53,564 nt of DNA. It comes from Faecalicoccus sp. GTDB lineage: Bacteria > Bacillota_I > Bacilli_A > Erysipelotrichales > Erysipelotrichaceae. Under the pieces are notes generated by a model. It was given only the letters and a program-made list of their open reading frames with translations. It was not told where the DNA came from and made no database searches. This document shows positions 23,577 through 33,285 of the stretch, piece after piece; within the stretch, counting starts at the first letter, position 1, and each line of letters begins with the position of its first letter. The stretch lies in contig JAGAWH010000185.1 of the NCBI GenBank assembly GCA_017941505.1, positions 1 through 53,564 on the forward strand. Direction: 5' to 3'. The position numbers and the translations under genes were made by a program.

Positions 23577-25445
23577 TTCTGGGCGATGTTCAATTTCTGC
23601 CGGCTTATTTAAGATATACATAAATTCTTCACCGGTAATAGTTTCACGTTCATAAAGAAATTTCGCAAGCTCATGTAATTTCATCTTGTTGTCAGTAAGA
23701 ATTTTTACCGCATCATCATGAGCACGACGGATAATGGAGATAACTTCTTCATCAATCTTAGTTGCGGTATCGTTCGAGCAGGCAAGACTGGTATCTCCGC
23801 CTAAATATTGGTTAGTGACAGTTTCTAAGGCTGTCATACCAAAGGTATCACTCATACCGAAGCGGGTAACCATGCCGCGGGCTAAACGGGTAGCCTGTTC
23901 GATATCGTTAGATGCACCGGTTGTGATGGAATTGAAGATAATCTCTTCGGCAGCACGACCGGCCGTCAATGTAACGATACGGGCATATAATTCATCTCTG
24001 GACATGAGGAACTGTTCATCTTCCTCTACCTGCATAGTATAACCCAAAGCACCCTTTGTGCGTGGAATAATTGTGATTTTATGAACCGGAGCAGAGTTTT
24101 TCTGCTTAGCGGCAACCAGGGCATGTCCGATTTCATGGTAGGCAACAATCATCTTTTCCTTAGGAGAAATGACAGCGCCTTTTTTCTGCTCACCGGCAAT
24201 TACGATTTCAATGGCTTCTTCCATATCGCGCTGTACTACCTGTTTGCGCTTATCACGAATCGCTAACAGAGCAGCTTCATTGACGATATTGGCAAGATCG
24301 GCACCGGAAGATCCCGATGCGGCTCTGGCAACAGCTCGATAATCGATATCCGGAGAACATTTTACGTTCTTGGCATGTAATCGTAAGATGGCTTCACGTC
24401 CTGCTAAATCCGGTAATTCAACCGGGATACGTCTATCAAATCGTCCCGGACGGGTTAAGGCAGGGTCTAAGATTTCCGGACGGTTGGTAGCAGCTAAAAG
24501 CACAACACCTTTTGATCCGTCAAAACCATCCATTTCTGCCAGCAGCTGGTTTAATGTTTGTTCTCTTTCATCGTTTCCGGAGAATCCGGAACCATCACGC
24601 TTTTTACCGATGGTATCAATCTCATCGATGAACACGATACATGGAGCCTGCTTGCGGGCCTGGGAGAATAAGTCACGAACCTTGGCAGCACCGCGTCCGA
24701 CAAACATTTCCACAAATTCACTTCCGGAAATTGAGAAGAACGGCACACCGGCTTCACCGGCGACAGCCTTTGCGAGTAATGTTTTACCGGTTCCCGGAGG
24801 ACCTACCAAAAGTGCGCCTTTTGGCATCTTAGCACCGATTTCTGAATATTTTGCCGGATGATTTAAGAAATCAACGATTTCTTTCAAGTTTTCCTTGGCT
24901 TCTTCCTGACCGGCAACATCGTTAAATTTAACGCCTGTCTGTTCACCTTTATAGACCTTGGCATTGGATTTTCCTAATCCGCCAAATCCGAATCCGAATC
25001 CGGAGTCTCCCGGATTAAATTCCATGGAGTTGGATTCTGAGCTGTTTTTAAAGCGGTTGAATGCTCTTCTTCCTAACCACCAGATGGCAATCATCGGGAA
25101 TACGAAGAGGGAAATAAAATATAAGAGTGGGTTGGTTGGTTCAACAACTACCTGTGTAAATGTAGCGCCGGAATCTTTTAAGCGGTTGACTAAATCCGGA
25201 TCGTTCATTTCACCGGTTACATAGGTGATATGTTTTTCATCTTCCTCTAAGGTGTAATAAATCTTATTGTTTTGAATTTCAACATTATCGATTTTCTCTT
25301 CTTCTACCTGAGTCAGGAAATCGGAATATGTGGTTTCCTTCATCGTGGAGTTTCGAATCATCGGAAGAACGATAAAATCAAATGCCAACAATACGATCAT
25401 AAATATAAGATAAAAGTTATACAGTGACTTTTTCTGTTTATTCAT
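23565..25445 (-). CDS. ftsH: ATP-dependent zinc metalloprotease FtsH
   Basis: 626 residues. Two N-terminal membrane helices (about 8-30 and 107-125) flank an extracytoplasmic domain; then an AAA module with Walker A GPPGTGKT (215-222), Walker B FIDEID and SRH, and an M41 protease with HEIGH (437-441). It degrades misfolded membrane proteins and regulators. The start at 25445 has GGAGG eight bases upstream; the longer in-frame start at 25526 would begin upstream of the promoter. Its promoter lies inside a CIRCE-like operator, so HrcA control is predicted. Confidence 0.95.
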   Translation of the reverse strand: MNKQKKSLYNFYLIFMIVLLAFDFIVLPMIRNSTMKETTYSDFLTQVEEEKIDNVEIQNNKIYYTLEEDEKHITYVTGEMNDPDLVNRLKDSGATFTQVVVEPTNPLLYFISLFVFPMIAIWWLGRRAFNRFKNSSESNSMEFNPGDSGFGFGFGGLGKSNAKVYKGEQTGVKFNDVAGQEEAKENLKEIVDFLNHPAKYSEIGAKMPKGALLVGPPGTGKTLLAKAVAGEAGVPFFSISGSEFVEMFVGRGAAKVRDLFSQARKQAPCIVFIDEIDTIGKKRDGSGFSGNDEREQTLNQLLAEMDGFDGSKGVVLLAATNRPEILDPALTRPGRFDRRIPVELPDLAGREAILRLHAKNVKCSPDIDYRAVARAASGSSGADLANIVNEAALLAIRDKRKQVVQRDMEEAIEIVIAGEQKKGAVISPKEKMIVAYHEIGHALVAAKQKNSAPVHKITIIPRTKGALGYTMQVEEDEQFLMSRDELYARIVTLTAGRAAEEIIFNSITTGASNDIEQATRLARGMVTRFGMSDTFGMTALETVTNQYLGGDTSLACSNDTATKIDEEVISIIRRAHDDAVKILTDNKMKLHELAKFLYERETITGEEFMYILNKPAEIEHRPESAD

Positions 25446-25470
25446 TGATTTACCTCCAATATTGAAATTA

Positions 25471-25510
25471 ATTATAACCACTTTTGGCAATCTGTCAATC
25501 AGAGTGCTAA
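25471..25510 (-). promoter_or_regulatory. ftsH promoter overlapped by a CIRCE-like (HrcA) operator
   Basis: Minus strand: perfect left half TTAGCACTC (complement of 25502-25510), nine-base spacer, right half GATTGCCAA (25484-25492), seven of nine matches to GAGTGCTAA. The -35 TTGACA (25493-25498) lies in the spacer and the -10 TATAAT (25471-25476) follows 16 bp on. Confidence 0.8.
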
Positions 25511-25532
25511 TTTCAGATAATTTCACATAATT

Positions 25533-25554
25533 AAAAGCCCGTTTCCGGGCTTTA
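25533..25554 (-). terminator. Intrinsic terminator of the aromatic operon
   Basis: AAGCCC and GGGCTT arms around GTTTCC, overlapping the tyrA stop codon; TTTTAATTA follows on the minus strand. Confidence 0.75.
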
Positions 25555-26391
25555 ACGATTGAATTTCTTTCTTCTTTTAGTGGATTGGATGAACAAGCGT
25601 TTCATCTCTTCCGTGTCTTCTTGATCCAATGCATCTCTAAAATGCATAAGGGCATCATCAAAGGCATCGATTTCACTTAACAGGATTTCCTTATTTAATA
25701 AGAATAATTCTGCCCACATATCTTCGTTGATTGAAGCGATACGGGTGAGATCCCTAAAGGAATCTCCGGTAAATTTAACTAACTCATCGCTGTCATGCGT
25801 ATTCATCAGGCTGACGGCGATCACATGAGTCAGCTGGGATAAAAATCCGATCATGCGGTCATGTCTTTCGATTGTAAGTGTAGAGATGTTGGTACAGCCT
25901 AATTTTTCTCCAAGGGCAATGGCATCTTCCACGGCCTTGTTGGTGTTCTTTTCGGTAGGAACGACAATATAGTTAGCTCCATTGAAAATATTAGGATCGG
26001 AGAATTCAAGCCCGCGGGATTCACGTCCGCACATTGGATGTGTAGATATCAATTCTACATCCTCTCTTGTGAGAGCTTCCTGGGAAGGAAGTATAATTCC
26101 GGTTTTGACACCGCTGATATCCATGATTTCGCATCCGGATTTCAGATATTTCTGGTTTTCTTTGATCCATGGTGTCACTAAGGTTGGATATAAGCACAAC
26201 ACTACGATATCACAGCGGCTTAACAGACCATCCGACAGGTCGGTTGTACCATCTGAGATATAGTGCTTTTTCATTGCGGTATCAATGGTTTCTCTTCTGC
26301 GGGCAAAGCCATATACGGTTTCCTGCAGGGACATTAATTTTCTGGCATAACTGCCGCCCATTACACCTAATCCGACAATTCCGTAAATCAT
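25552..26391 (-). CDS. tyrA: Prephenate dehydrogenase
   Basis: 279 residues. N-terminal NAD-binding GLGVMGGS and a helical dimer domain with STHPMCGRE, IGFLSQLTHVIAVSL and FRDLTRIA. It decarboxylates and oxidises prephenate to 4-hydroxyphenylpyruvate for tyrosine. No chorismate mutase or ACT domain is attached, so feedback control by tyrosine through ACT is absent. Last gene of a four-gene aromatic operon; it overlaps aroA by four bases (ATGA). Confidence 0.9.
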   Translation of the reverse strand: MIYGIVGLGVMGGSYARKLMSLQETVYGFARRRETIDTAMKKHYISDGTTDLSDGLLSRCDIVVLCLYPTLVTPWIKENQKYLKSGCEIMDISGVKTGIILPSQEALTREDVELISTHPMCGRESRGLEFSDPNIFNGANYIVVPTEKNTNKAVEDAIALGEKLGCTNISTLTIERHDRMIGFLSQLTHVIAVSLMNTHDSDELVKFTGDSFRDLTRIASINEDMWAELFLLNKEILLSEIDAFDDALMHFRDALDQEDTEEMKRLFIQSTKRRKKFNR

Positions 26392-27647
26392 ATTTTTCCT
26401 CCTTCTATTTTTCCGTTCACTTTTTGAATATCTTCAAAAAAGTTTGGATATGATTTTGTGATGGCTTCAACGCCTTCAATAATGCAGGGTGAATCGGCGC
26501 ATAAGCCAAATACGGTCATAGCCATCACAATTCTGTGGTCATTATGACCTTCAATATAGACTGTTTCATCTTTTTTATAAGATGATTTTCCTTTGATGAT
26601 AACCGTATCTTCTGTAGATTCTATTTGAACTCCCCATTTTTTTAATTCCGCTTCCATTGCCTGGATGCGGTCGCTTTCTTTAATTCTGAGCCTTTGACAG
26701 TGAGTAATCGTGGTCATTCCTTCTGTATAAGCAGCTAACACAAAAAGAATGGGGCCAAGATCCGGACAGTTTTGAAGATCGATAGTCTGAGGGGATAATT
26801 GATGGTTTGAAAATCTATTCCCTTCAACTTTAGCACCGGCTTGCTTCAGAATCTTGACAATAACCTTATCTCCCTGCAGGGAGTTTATATCCATATTTAA
26901 ACATTCAATGTTCCCTTTAATGGCAGCTAATACCGCAAAGAAAGCAGCCTGGGACCAATCGCCTTCGATGATCATATCTCTGGATTGATAATGTGCATCC
27001 GGAATATAGTACGTTCTGTCCTTGAAAGAGACATCAATGCCGTATTCCTTTAATGCCTGCACACTCAGATCTACATATGATTTCGATTCATAGGCATCGG
27101 TAACGGTGATTGTACATTTTTCATGGCTTAACGATAACCCCATCAATAAGCCGCTGATAAATTGAGATGAGATATTTCCGGGTACCGTATAATTCCGTTC
27201 TCTAAGAGGCCCTTGTATGGTAATTGAATCCCCGGCCTGCTGATAGAGAAGGTTTTGCGAATGAAATATATCTTCATAAATGGTCATGGGACGCTTTGCC
27301 AGCCTGCCATGGGTTTTAAAAGTAACTCTGGCATTTGACATTCCCGCAACAGGAATTAAAAAGCGAAGCGTTGATCCCGATTCATTACAGTCGCAATGGA
27401 TTTCACCGGTTAATTTAGTAATATCCGTTCCTGTCACAATACAGGAATTTTCTTTCTTCTCAATTTGAGCACCAAAAGCTTGTAAGCAGTTAATGGTCGC
27501 ATCAATATCCTTTGAGTAGGAGATATTGGAAATGATGCCGGTAGAAGGGGATAAGGCAGCCAGGATCAAGGCACGGTGTGCCTGTGATTTAGAGCAGGGA
27601 ACAGATACTTCTCCTTCACAAAAGGAAGGATATATTTTAACCTTCAT
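26388..27647 (-). CDS. aroA: 3-phosphoshikimate 1-carboxyvinyltransferase (EPSP synthase)
   Basis: 419 residues from MKVKIYPS. The two inside-out domains show the substrate loop PCSKSQAHRALI, NESGSTLRFLIP, RLAKRPM, SSQFISGLLM and the C-terminal DHRIVMAM. It transfers enolpyruvate from PEP to shikimate 3-phosphate. The start at 27647 lies inside the 3' end of aroC behind GAGGA, an 11-bp overlap suggesting translational coupling; a start four codons earlier is possible. Confidence 0.93.
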   Translation of the reverse strand: MKVKIYPSFCEGEVSVPCSKSQAHRALILAALSPSTGIISNISYSKDIDATINCLQAFGAQIEKKENSCIVTGTDITKLTGEIHCDCNESGSTLRFLIPVAGMSNARVTFKTHGRLAKRPMTIYEDIFHSQNLLYQQAGDSITIQGPLRERNYTVPGNISSQFISGLLMGLSLSHEKCTITVTDAYESKSYVDLSVQALKEYGIDVSFKDRTYYIPDAHYQSRDMIIEGDWSQAAFFAVLAAIKGNIECLNMDINSLQGDKVIVKILKQAGAKVEGNRFSNHQLSPQTIDLQNCPDLGPILFVLAAYTEGMTTITHCQRLRIKESDRIQAMEAELKKWGVQIESTEDTVIIKGKSSYKKDETVYIEGHNDHRIVMAMTVFGLCADSPCIIEGVEAITKSYPNFFEDIQKVNGKIEGGKI

Positions 27648-28749
27648 ACGCTTCCTCAAATGCCTTTACTGCTTCTTTTGACATCCACAAATCCAGAAGT
27701 CCAAGGGCGATTACCGAATCCACCACAATTCTTGCGCGATGTAAGATGCATGGATCGTGGCGTCCCTGAATCTGCAGGTCTACGCTTTCTTTAGTGCTGT
27801 AATCTACCGATTCCTGTACCTTATAGATCGATGGAGTCGGCTTGATGACGGTATGGATGAGAATTGGCATACCATTGGTGATGCCGCCGTTGATTCCGGC
27901 ATTGTTGTTGGTTCGTGTTTTTATTTTCTCATCGAAATAGAAGGCATCGTTTGCCTGTGAGCCTTTCATATTCGCAAACCCAAAGCCTTTGCCAAAGGAA
28001 ACCCCTTTTACGGCAGGAATCGAAAAGAGAAGGTGGGATAATATGCTTTCAATGGAATCGAAGAAAGGTTCACCGATTCCGGCAGGCATGCCGATAACGG
28101 CACTTTCTACAATACCGCCTAAAGAGTCGCCTTCTTCAGCAGCTTCAAGAATAGCCTGTTTCATATCTTCTTTAATATCGTGATCTAACACCGCAAAGGT
28201 ATCGTTGTTCATGGCATCGATTTCTTCGCTAAGACGTACGACATCATCCGAGAAGTTTTCGTCTTTAATATTGTAGAGCTGTTCGATATGTGAGCCTAAT
28301 TTGACCCCTTTCTGTTCCAAAATCTGTCGGCAGATACTTCCGGCAGCCACAATCGGTGCGGTTAAACGGCCGGAGAAATGACCTCCGCCGCGATAGTCCT
28401 GGAATCCGTTATATTTTTCATAAGCGGTATAGTCCGCATGACCCGGGCGTAGTCTGCCCTTGATTTTTGTATAATCCTGAGAGCGGGTATCCTTGTTCTT
28501 AAAAAGGATCGTTAACGGTGTACCGGTGGTATACCCATTGAAAATACCGGAGATAAAGATCGGAATATCTTCTTCATGTCTCTGGGTAGATAATTTTCCT
28601 TTTGCCTTACGCTTGTCTAAATCCGCAAGGATACGGTTTTCATCGATCGCAAATCCGGAAGGAAGGCCATCCAATACAATACCGATTTCAGGACCGTGAC
28701 TTTCTCCGAAAAGGGTAAAGGATATATTTGAACCAAAGTTATTTTTCAT
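27637..28749 (-). CDS. aroC: Chorismate synthase
   Basis: 370 residues. FMN-dependent lyase with GESHG, GRLRPGHADYT, YRGGGHFSGRLTA and GRHDPCI family motifs. It converts EPSP to chorismate. It overlaps aroB upstream and aroA downstream by 11 bp each, so the operon is translated as one coupled unit. Confidence 0.95.
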   Translation of the reverse strand: MKNNFGSNISFTLFGESHGPEIGIVLDGLPSGFAIDENRILADLDKRKAKGKLSTQRHEEDIPIFISGIFNGYTTGTPLTILFKNKDTRSQDYTKIKGRLRPGHADYTAYEKYNGFQDYRGGGHFSGRLTAPIVAAGSICRQILEQKGVKLGSHIEQLYNIKDENFSDDVVRLSEEIDAMNNDTFAVLDHDIKEDMKQAILEAAEEGDSLGGIVESAVIGMPAGIGEPFFDSIESILSHLLFSIPAVKGVSFGKGFGFANMKGSQANDAFYFDEKIKTRTNNNAGINGGITNGMPILIHTVIKPTPSIYKVQESVDYSTKESVDLQIQGRHDPCILHRARIVVDSVIALGLLDLWMSKEAVKAFEEAYEG

Positions 28750-29752
28750 AAGGACCTCTTTCTAAGACAGCTCTAATTTCATCATAAGACATTGTCTTTA
28801 TGGAATAATTTCCAATACTCGGAACAGTGATGATGGTAATTCCTTTAGCGGAATTCTTTTTATCCTTGCGGATATAATCCATTAATACAGAAACATCATA
28901 TTCAGGTACAGCCGGAAGATTTAATCGCTTATAGATGTTTAATACCCTTTCTTTTAAGGAAGGATCTTCTATAAAGTACAACATGCCCATGCCGACACAT
29001 TCTCCATGCAGATAGGTATTTAATCCATAGGCGGATTCAATGGCATGACCGATTGTGTGTCCGAAATTTAAGATGGAGCGAAGCCCTGCTTCTTTTTCGT
29101 CCTGTTCTACGATTATGCGTTTTAAATCGATGGAACGGGTAATGATCTTTTCGATATCTAATGTTTCCTTTTCAAATTCTTCAACCAGATCCGCTTCAAG
29201 AATAAGACCCATTTTCAAGGCTTCCACCAGACCGTTGTTTTGATGGCGGACAGGAAGTGTACTGAGTACATTTGGGTCAATGATAACTGCCTTTGGCTGA
29301 TAGAAGGCACCGATGATATTTTTATAGGATCCCATATCCACCGCAACTTTTCCGCCTACCGAGGAATCGACCTGGGAAAGAACCGTGGTTGGAATGTTGT
29401 AGAAGTCAATACCACGCATATAGGTAGAAGCGACAAAGCCGGCTAAATCTCCGACAACACCGCCGCCTACGGCAATAACGGCATCTTTCCTTGTCATATT
29501 GTGCTCGATCAATTCTTTTTGAAGAGCTTCATAGGTATGTAAAGACTTGGATGCTTCTCCCTGGGGGAAGGTGCATACAAAAGAATTCGGGCAGTGTTCT
29601 TTTACTTTTTGAATCCATTTTTCTGGAACTCCGGTATCCGTAATAATGGCAATCTTGCGGTTTGTGTTTATATATTCTTCCAATAAATCCAGTCCCTTTC
29701 TCTGGATTAGAATAGGATATGATTTTTCATTTAAATTGACAATCAATTTCAT
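28739..29752 (-). CDS. aroB: 3-dehydroquinate synthase
   Basis: 337 residues. NAD-binding GGGVVGDLAGFVASTYMRG, metal-site residues in LNFGHTIGHAIE and HGECVGMGM. Second step of the shikimate pathway. First gene of aroB-aroC-aroA-tyrA; DAHP synthase, dehydroquinase, shikimate dehydrogenase and kinase are not in the window. Ribosome site AAGGAG; I see no T-box leader in the 130 bp upstream. Confidence 0.94.
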   Translation of the reverse strand: MKLIVNLNEKSYPILIQRKGLDLLEEYINTNRKIAIITDTGVPEKWIQKVKEHCPNSFVCTFPQGEASKSLHTYEALQKELIEHNMTRKDAVIAVGGGVVGDLAGFVASTYMRGIDFYNIPTTVLSQVDSSVGGKVAVDMGSYKNIIGAFYQPKAVIIDPNVLSTLPVRHQNNGLVEALKMGLILEADLVEEFEKETLDIEKIITRSIDLKRIIVEQDEKEAGLRSILNFGHTIGHAIESAYGLNTYLHGECVGMGMLYFIEDPSLKERVLNIYKRLNLPAVPEYDVSVLMDYIRKDKKNSAKGITIITVPSIGNYSIKTMSYDEIRAVLERGPYEK

Positions 29753-29828
29753 AAGATAACTCCTTTTGGATATGATACCATTTCCGAACTTGATTTTCAG
29801 AGAATTTAAAAACTATAGGCTGATATCA

Positions 29829-29857
29829 TTGATGTGAAATCCAAATGGATGTATCAT
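29829..29857 (+). promoter_or_regulatory. Promoter of the small gene at 29883
   Basis: TTGATG (29829-29834), 17-bp spacer, TATCAT (29852-29857). Confidence 0.6.
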
Positions 29858-29882
29858 AAAAATATAAATACGTGAGGAATAT

Positions 29883-30158
29883 ATGGGAAATAAAGATATT
29901 AAATTAAGTGAATCCTGTTTGGAATTATTAATGAAAATCGCAAGTACCGGGCATGTCAGCTTCCCGGAGGATATCGATACCGATCAGGAAATGGATGATA
30001 TTACTCTGCTGGACGAATTAGGCTTTGTTTCGTCCGTTGTTTCTGCTGAGCTGCCTTTGCCGGGAACGTTCTCGAAGCACGAGTTTTTCCTGACCGATGA
30101 AGGAAGAGAATATTTAAAGACACATTATGATCTTGTTTTTACTGAAAAGTCTGTGTAA
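29883..30158 (+). CDS. Small protein of unknown function, possible winged-helix fold
   Basis: 91 acidic residues. The pattern of a helix (LELLMKIAS), acidic middle, second helix (DITLLDELGFV) and a wing-like FFLTDEGREYLKTH end resembles a single winged helix domain, but the evidence is weak and no family is recognised. It has its own promoter, a ribosome site (GTGAGGA) and a terminator whose loop contains the stop codon, so it is monocistronic. Confidence 0.7.
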   Translation: MGNKDIKLSESCLELLMKIASTGHVSFPEDIDTDQEMDDITLLDELGFVSSVVSAELPLPGTFSKHEFFLTDEGREYLKTHYDLVFTEKSV

Positions 30159-30170
30159 ACAGACTTTTTA
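30145..30170 (+). terminator. Intrinsic terminator with stop codon in the loop
   Basis: AAAAGTCTGT (30145-30154), loop GTAA, ACAGACTTTT (30159-30168), then T. Confidence 0.85.
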
Positions 30171-30246
30171 AGTGACAGTTTTGTGACATTTCAAGTGATA
30201 AACTAGCCTTGTAAAAAGAAAGTACAGCTTTTTAGAGGGAATATAT

Positions 30247-30705
30247 ATGACAAAAGCTCAAAAAGGAATGAAATATTTAGGTATCGGATATTTTATGATT
30301 GTATTATTTGGAGTGCTTTTAGGCGGATTGTTTATCTGGAGTTATTCACATAGCTTTGAATTCCATAAAGCAGGAATGATGCAGTCTGTTCTTTTACCTT
30401 TAAGTTACAATATTATTATTAATGTTCTTTGTTGGAACGCCTGCATGAAGGCAGCACATGACCCGACTTCTGCCGTTTATCCTCTGGCAATGTGCTCATT
30501 CAGCTTATTTTTAGAGGCATATCACTTTGTCAGCAAAATGATGGAATATGGAACAGCATATGCCTTTGATACCGTTCCGTGGATTTCTTTGACTTTATAT
30601 ATTTTGACAATTATTGTGGCTCTTAAATTGAAAAAGGAAGCGGCAGCATCTAAAGCAGAGGACGGCTTTTCTTATGGGAATTCCAAGCATTTAGTGGTAA
30701 AATAA
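30247..30705 (+). CDS. Membrane protein of unknown function, four predicted helices
   Basis: 152 residues. Hydrophobic segments at about 10-30, 45-65, 78-95 and 112-133 with a short basic tail. No catalytic motif or named family is recognised. 33 bp separate it from malQ on the same strand, so they may share a transcript. Confidence 0.7.
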   Translation: MTKAQKGMKYLGIGYFMIVLFGVLLGGLFIWSYSHSFEFHKAGMMQSVLLPLSYNIIINVLCWNACMKAAHDPTSAVYPLAMCSFSLFLEAYHFVSKMMEYGTAYAFDTVPWISLTLYILTIIVALKLKKEAAASKAEDGFSYGNSKHLVVK

Positions 30706-30738
30706 CAGTATCAGCAATTACGTACATCAGGAGGAGAT

Positions 30739-32220
30739 ATGACTAGAAAAGCAGGACTGTTATGTCCATTGTTTTCGGTTCCGGGAAACCAGGGAATCGG
30801 TGATTTTGGTGGGAAAACGTTAAAGATGATTGACTGCATCGCGGATGCAGGTTATTCTGTTTGGCAGATTTTACCATTGCAGATGACAGCTGAGACGCAC
30901 TCCCCGTATAAAACATATTCAAGCTATGCAGGTGATCCTATTTATATCAATCTTGACCGATTGAGTGAAGAAGGTTTATTAACACAGAGCTCCATTGTGA
31001 ATTGTAATAAGTTTAAAGACCGCGTTGACTACAATAAAATACGTGAATTCAAGGAGCCTTATTTTGTGCGCGCATTTAAGGCGTTTAAGAAAAATTTTAA
31101 ACGCTATAAAGAAGAATACGAGAAATTTGAAAAAGAAGCATTCTGGCTGGATGATTGGGCAGTATATCAATTATTCAGTTCTTTCCACGATGGTGCCGTC
31201 TGGAATGAATGGGATGAAGAGTATCGCAACTGGCCGGAAGAGCACGCCATTGATTTAGATGATTATCAGGATGAATTATTCTATGTGAAGTTTTTGCAGT
31301 TTATTTTCTATAAGCAGTTTGATGAAGTACTGCAGTATGCCCACTCTCGAAATTTAAAGATCATGGGAGACGTTCCGTTCTATGTTGGTTATGACAGTGC
31401 GGATGTATGGGCAGAAAAGAAAAACTTTATGTTGGATGAAGATGGCAATCCGACCTTTGTGGCAGGATGTCCGCCTGATTATTTCTCCAAGGATGGACAG
31501 CTCTGGGGAATGCCGATCTATAATTTTGCCGAACAGAAAAAAGATAACTATAAATATTGGTGTGAACGTATGAATTGGACCCACCGGTGTTTCGATTTAG
31601 TGCGTATTGACCATTTCCGTGCCTTTGATACCTATTGGATGATTCCGGCTGGCCACCCAACCGCTGTGAATGGACATTGGGAATTTGGCCCGGGCCATGA
31701 ATTGCTTCAAAGAATTCTGGAAACCAGTCCGGGTATTGAATTAATTGTGGAAGACTTAGGCTATATCCGCCAGGAAGTATTGGATTTAGAAAAAGATTTT
31801 AATCTTCCGGGTATGGATGTACTTATCTTTAGAATGGAACCGAAATTACTGAAGAAACCGGCAGAAAAAAATAAGGTTGTTTATTCAGGCACTCATGATA
31901 ATCCGACTCTTGATGAAGAGTACAAGACATACTCGCCAAATAAGCGCACAGCACTTCGCCGCTTCTTCAAGAAAAGAGGTTATGAAAGCCGTAACTTCAA
32001 TGATTTAGTATGTCATTACTTGATTGATTGTGAAGCGGACTTTGTGATTCTTTCGCTTTGGGATGTCTGCGGATATAGTGAAGAGGCGCGAATCAATCGA
32101 CCGGGATTAGAAACCGATTTAAACTGGAGCTGGAAGTTAAAGAATTTCAAAACATTCCCGGCAGAGCTCATGAAGACAAGACCTTGGTTAGAACAAGCTG
32201 GAAGAATTGTTGAAAAGTAG
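30739..32220 (+). CDS. malQ: 4-alpha-glucanotransferase (amylomaltase, GH77)
   Basis: 493 residues. Catalytic nucleophile D291 (VRIDHFRAF), acid/base E338 (IVEDLG) and D387 (SGTHDNPT) are in place, and the N-terminal SPYKTYSSYAGDP matches bacterial MalQ. It shuffles alpha-1,4-glucans in maltodextrin or glycogen metabolism. No glycogen or maltose uptake genes are nearby. Ribosome site AGGAGGAG. Confidence 0.94.
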   Translation: MTRKAGLLCPLFSVPGNQGIGDFGGKTLKMIDCIADAGYSVWQILPLQMTAETHSPYKTYSSYAGDPIYINLDRLSEEGLLTQSSIVNCNKFKDRVDYNKIREFKEPYFVRAFKAFKKNFKRYKEEYEKFEKEAFWLDDWAVYQLFSSFHDGAVWNEWDEEYRNWPEEHAIDLDDYQDELFYVKFLQFIFYKQFDEVLQYAHSRNLKIMGDVPFYVGYDSADVWAEKKNFMLDEDGNPTFVAGCPPDYFSKDGQLWGMPIYNFAEQKKDNYKYWCERMNWTHRCFDLVRIDHFRAFDTYWMIPAGHPTAVNGHWEFGPGHELLQRILETSPGIELIVEDLGYIRQEVLDLEKDFNLPGMDVLIFRMEPKLLKKPAEKNKVVYSGTHDNPTLDEEYKTYSPNKRTALRRFFKKRGYESRNFNDLVCHYLIDCEADFVILSLWDVCGYSEEARINRPGLETDLNWSWKLKNFKTFPAELMKTRPWLEQAGRIVEK

Positions 32221-32227
32221 AACGTAC

Positions 32228-32254
32228 AGGAAGGTGTTAAGCCTTCCTTTTTTC
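32228..32254 (+). terminator. Intrinsic terminator of malQ
   Basis: AGGAAGG and CCTTCCT arms (32228-32234, 32242-32248) followed by a T run. Confidence 0.85.
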
Positions 32255-32301
32255 TATGAGAAATTTTTAAAATCTGTTACTATTTTATGGGGAGTGAGAT
32301 T

Positions 32302-33219
32302 ATGAATTTAACAGAATTGTTTCAGCTTCAATTTATGATGTTTGCGGAGATGACTGTGGGATATCTTTTGTGCAAAGGAAAGATTTTAACATCAGATCAA
32401 AGGTCTGTATTTTCAAAGGCTGTTGTACAGGTATTTTTACCCTGCAGTATTATCAGTTCCTTTAAAGCAGAGTTAAATATGAAAACAATAGGGGACTTTA
32501 TCGTAATCTTCCTTGTATCCTGCGGTATACAGGTGCTATGTACTTTTTTGGCAAGAGTGTTATATAACCGTGAAAATCCTGAGCGTAAGGCTATCCTGCA
32601 GTATGCGACAGTCTGCTCCAATGCGGGATTTTTAGGAAATGCGGTAGCTGAAGGTGTATATGGAGAGACCGGATTATTGTATGCGCAAATTTATTTGATT
32701 CCGTTACGAATTATTATGTGGACAGCCGGTGTTTCTTATTTTGAGAAAGATTCCAAAGGAATGGATAAGTTGAAAAAGATTGTTACCCATCCATGTATTA
32801 TTGCCTGTGGAATCGGGCTTGTAAGAATGTTATTGAATATTCCGATTCCGGCTGCCATTGATAAGACATTGACATCTTTAGGCAGATGTTCTACGCCGTT
32901 AATTATGGTGTTTTTAGGTATGATCCTTTATGAGACAGGAATGGGGAATATGTTTAAAAAGGACATTCTTAAATTCAGCTTCCTGCGTCTGATTGCGATT
33001 CCGGCATGTGTATGGCTTGGATGTAAATTATGCCATGTTGATAGCTTTATTACCGGTGTTTCGGTATTATTGGCAGCGATGCCTGCCGGCAGTACGACAT
33101 CGGTATTGGCCGAGCAATATAAAACGGATGTTGAATTTGCGGCCAATGTGGTGGTAGCGACTACAATTCTATCTGTTGCGCTGTTACCTGTATGGGTTAT
33201 GGTATTGAATGCGTTCTAA
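32302..33219 (+). CDS. AEC (auxin efflux carrier) family transporter
   Basis: 305 residues, about ten membrane helices in the usual 5+5 arrangement, with a break helix around CSNAGFLGNAVAEG and the late PAGSTTSVLAEQY motif. Bacterial members transport carboxylates such as malate or citrate; the substrate here is open. The start at 32302 is preceded by GGGGAGTGAG, better than the in-frame ATG at 32287. Monocistronic. Confidence 0.9.
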   Translation: MNLTELFQLQFMMFAEMTVGYLLCKGKILTSDQRSVFSKAVVQVFLPCSIISSFKAELNMKTIGDFIVIFLVSCGIQVLCTFLARVLYNRENPERKAILQYATVCSNAGFLGNAVAEGVYGETGLLYAQIYLIPLRIIMWTAGVSYFEKDSKGMDKLKKIVTHPCIIACGIGLVRMLLNIPIPAAIDKTLTSLGRCSTPLIMVFLGMILYETGMGNMFKKDILKFSFLRLIAIPACVWLGCKLCHVDSFITGVSVLLAAMPAGSTTSVLAEQYKTDVEFAANVVVATTILSVALLPVWVMVLNAF

Positions 33220-33222
33220 CAC

Positions 33223-33265
33223 AAAACCACTCTTATCAGGATTTATCTGAAAGAGTGGTTTTTTC
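33223..33265. terminator. Bidirectional intrinsic terminator
   Basis: AAAACCACTCTT (33223-33234) and AAGAGTGGTTTT (33251-33262) with an inner TCAG/CTGA stem; separates the AEC gene from the convergent PTS operon. Confidence 0.88.
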
Positions 33266-33285
33266 TATTCATGTTTTGTTGGAAA

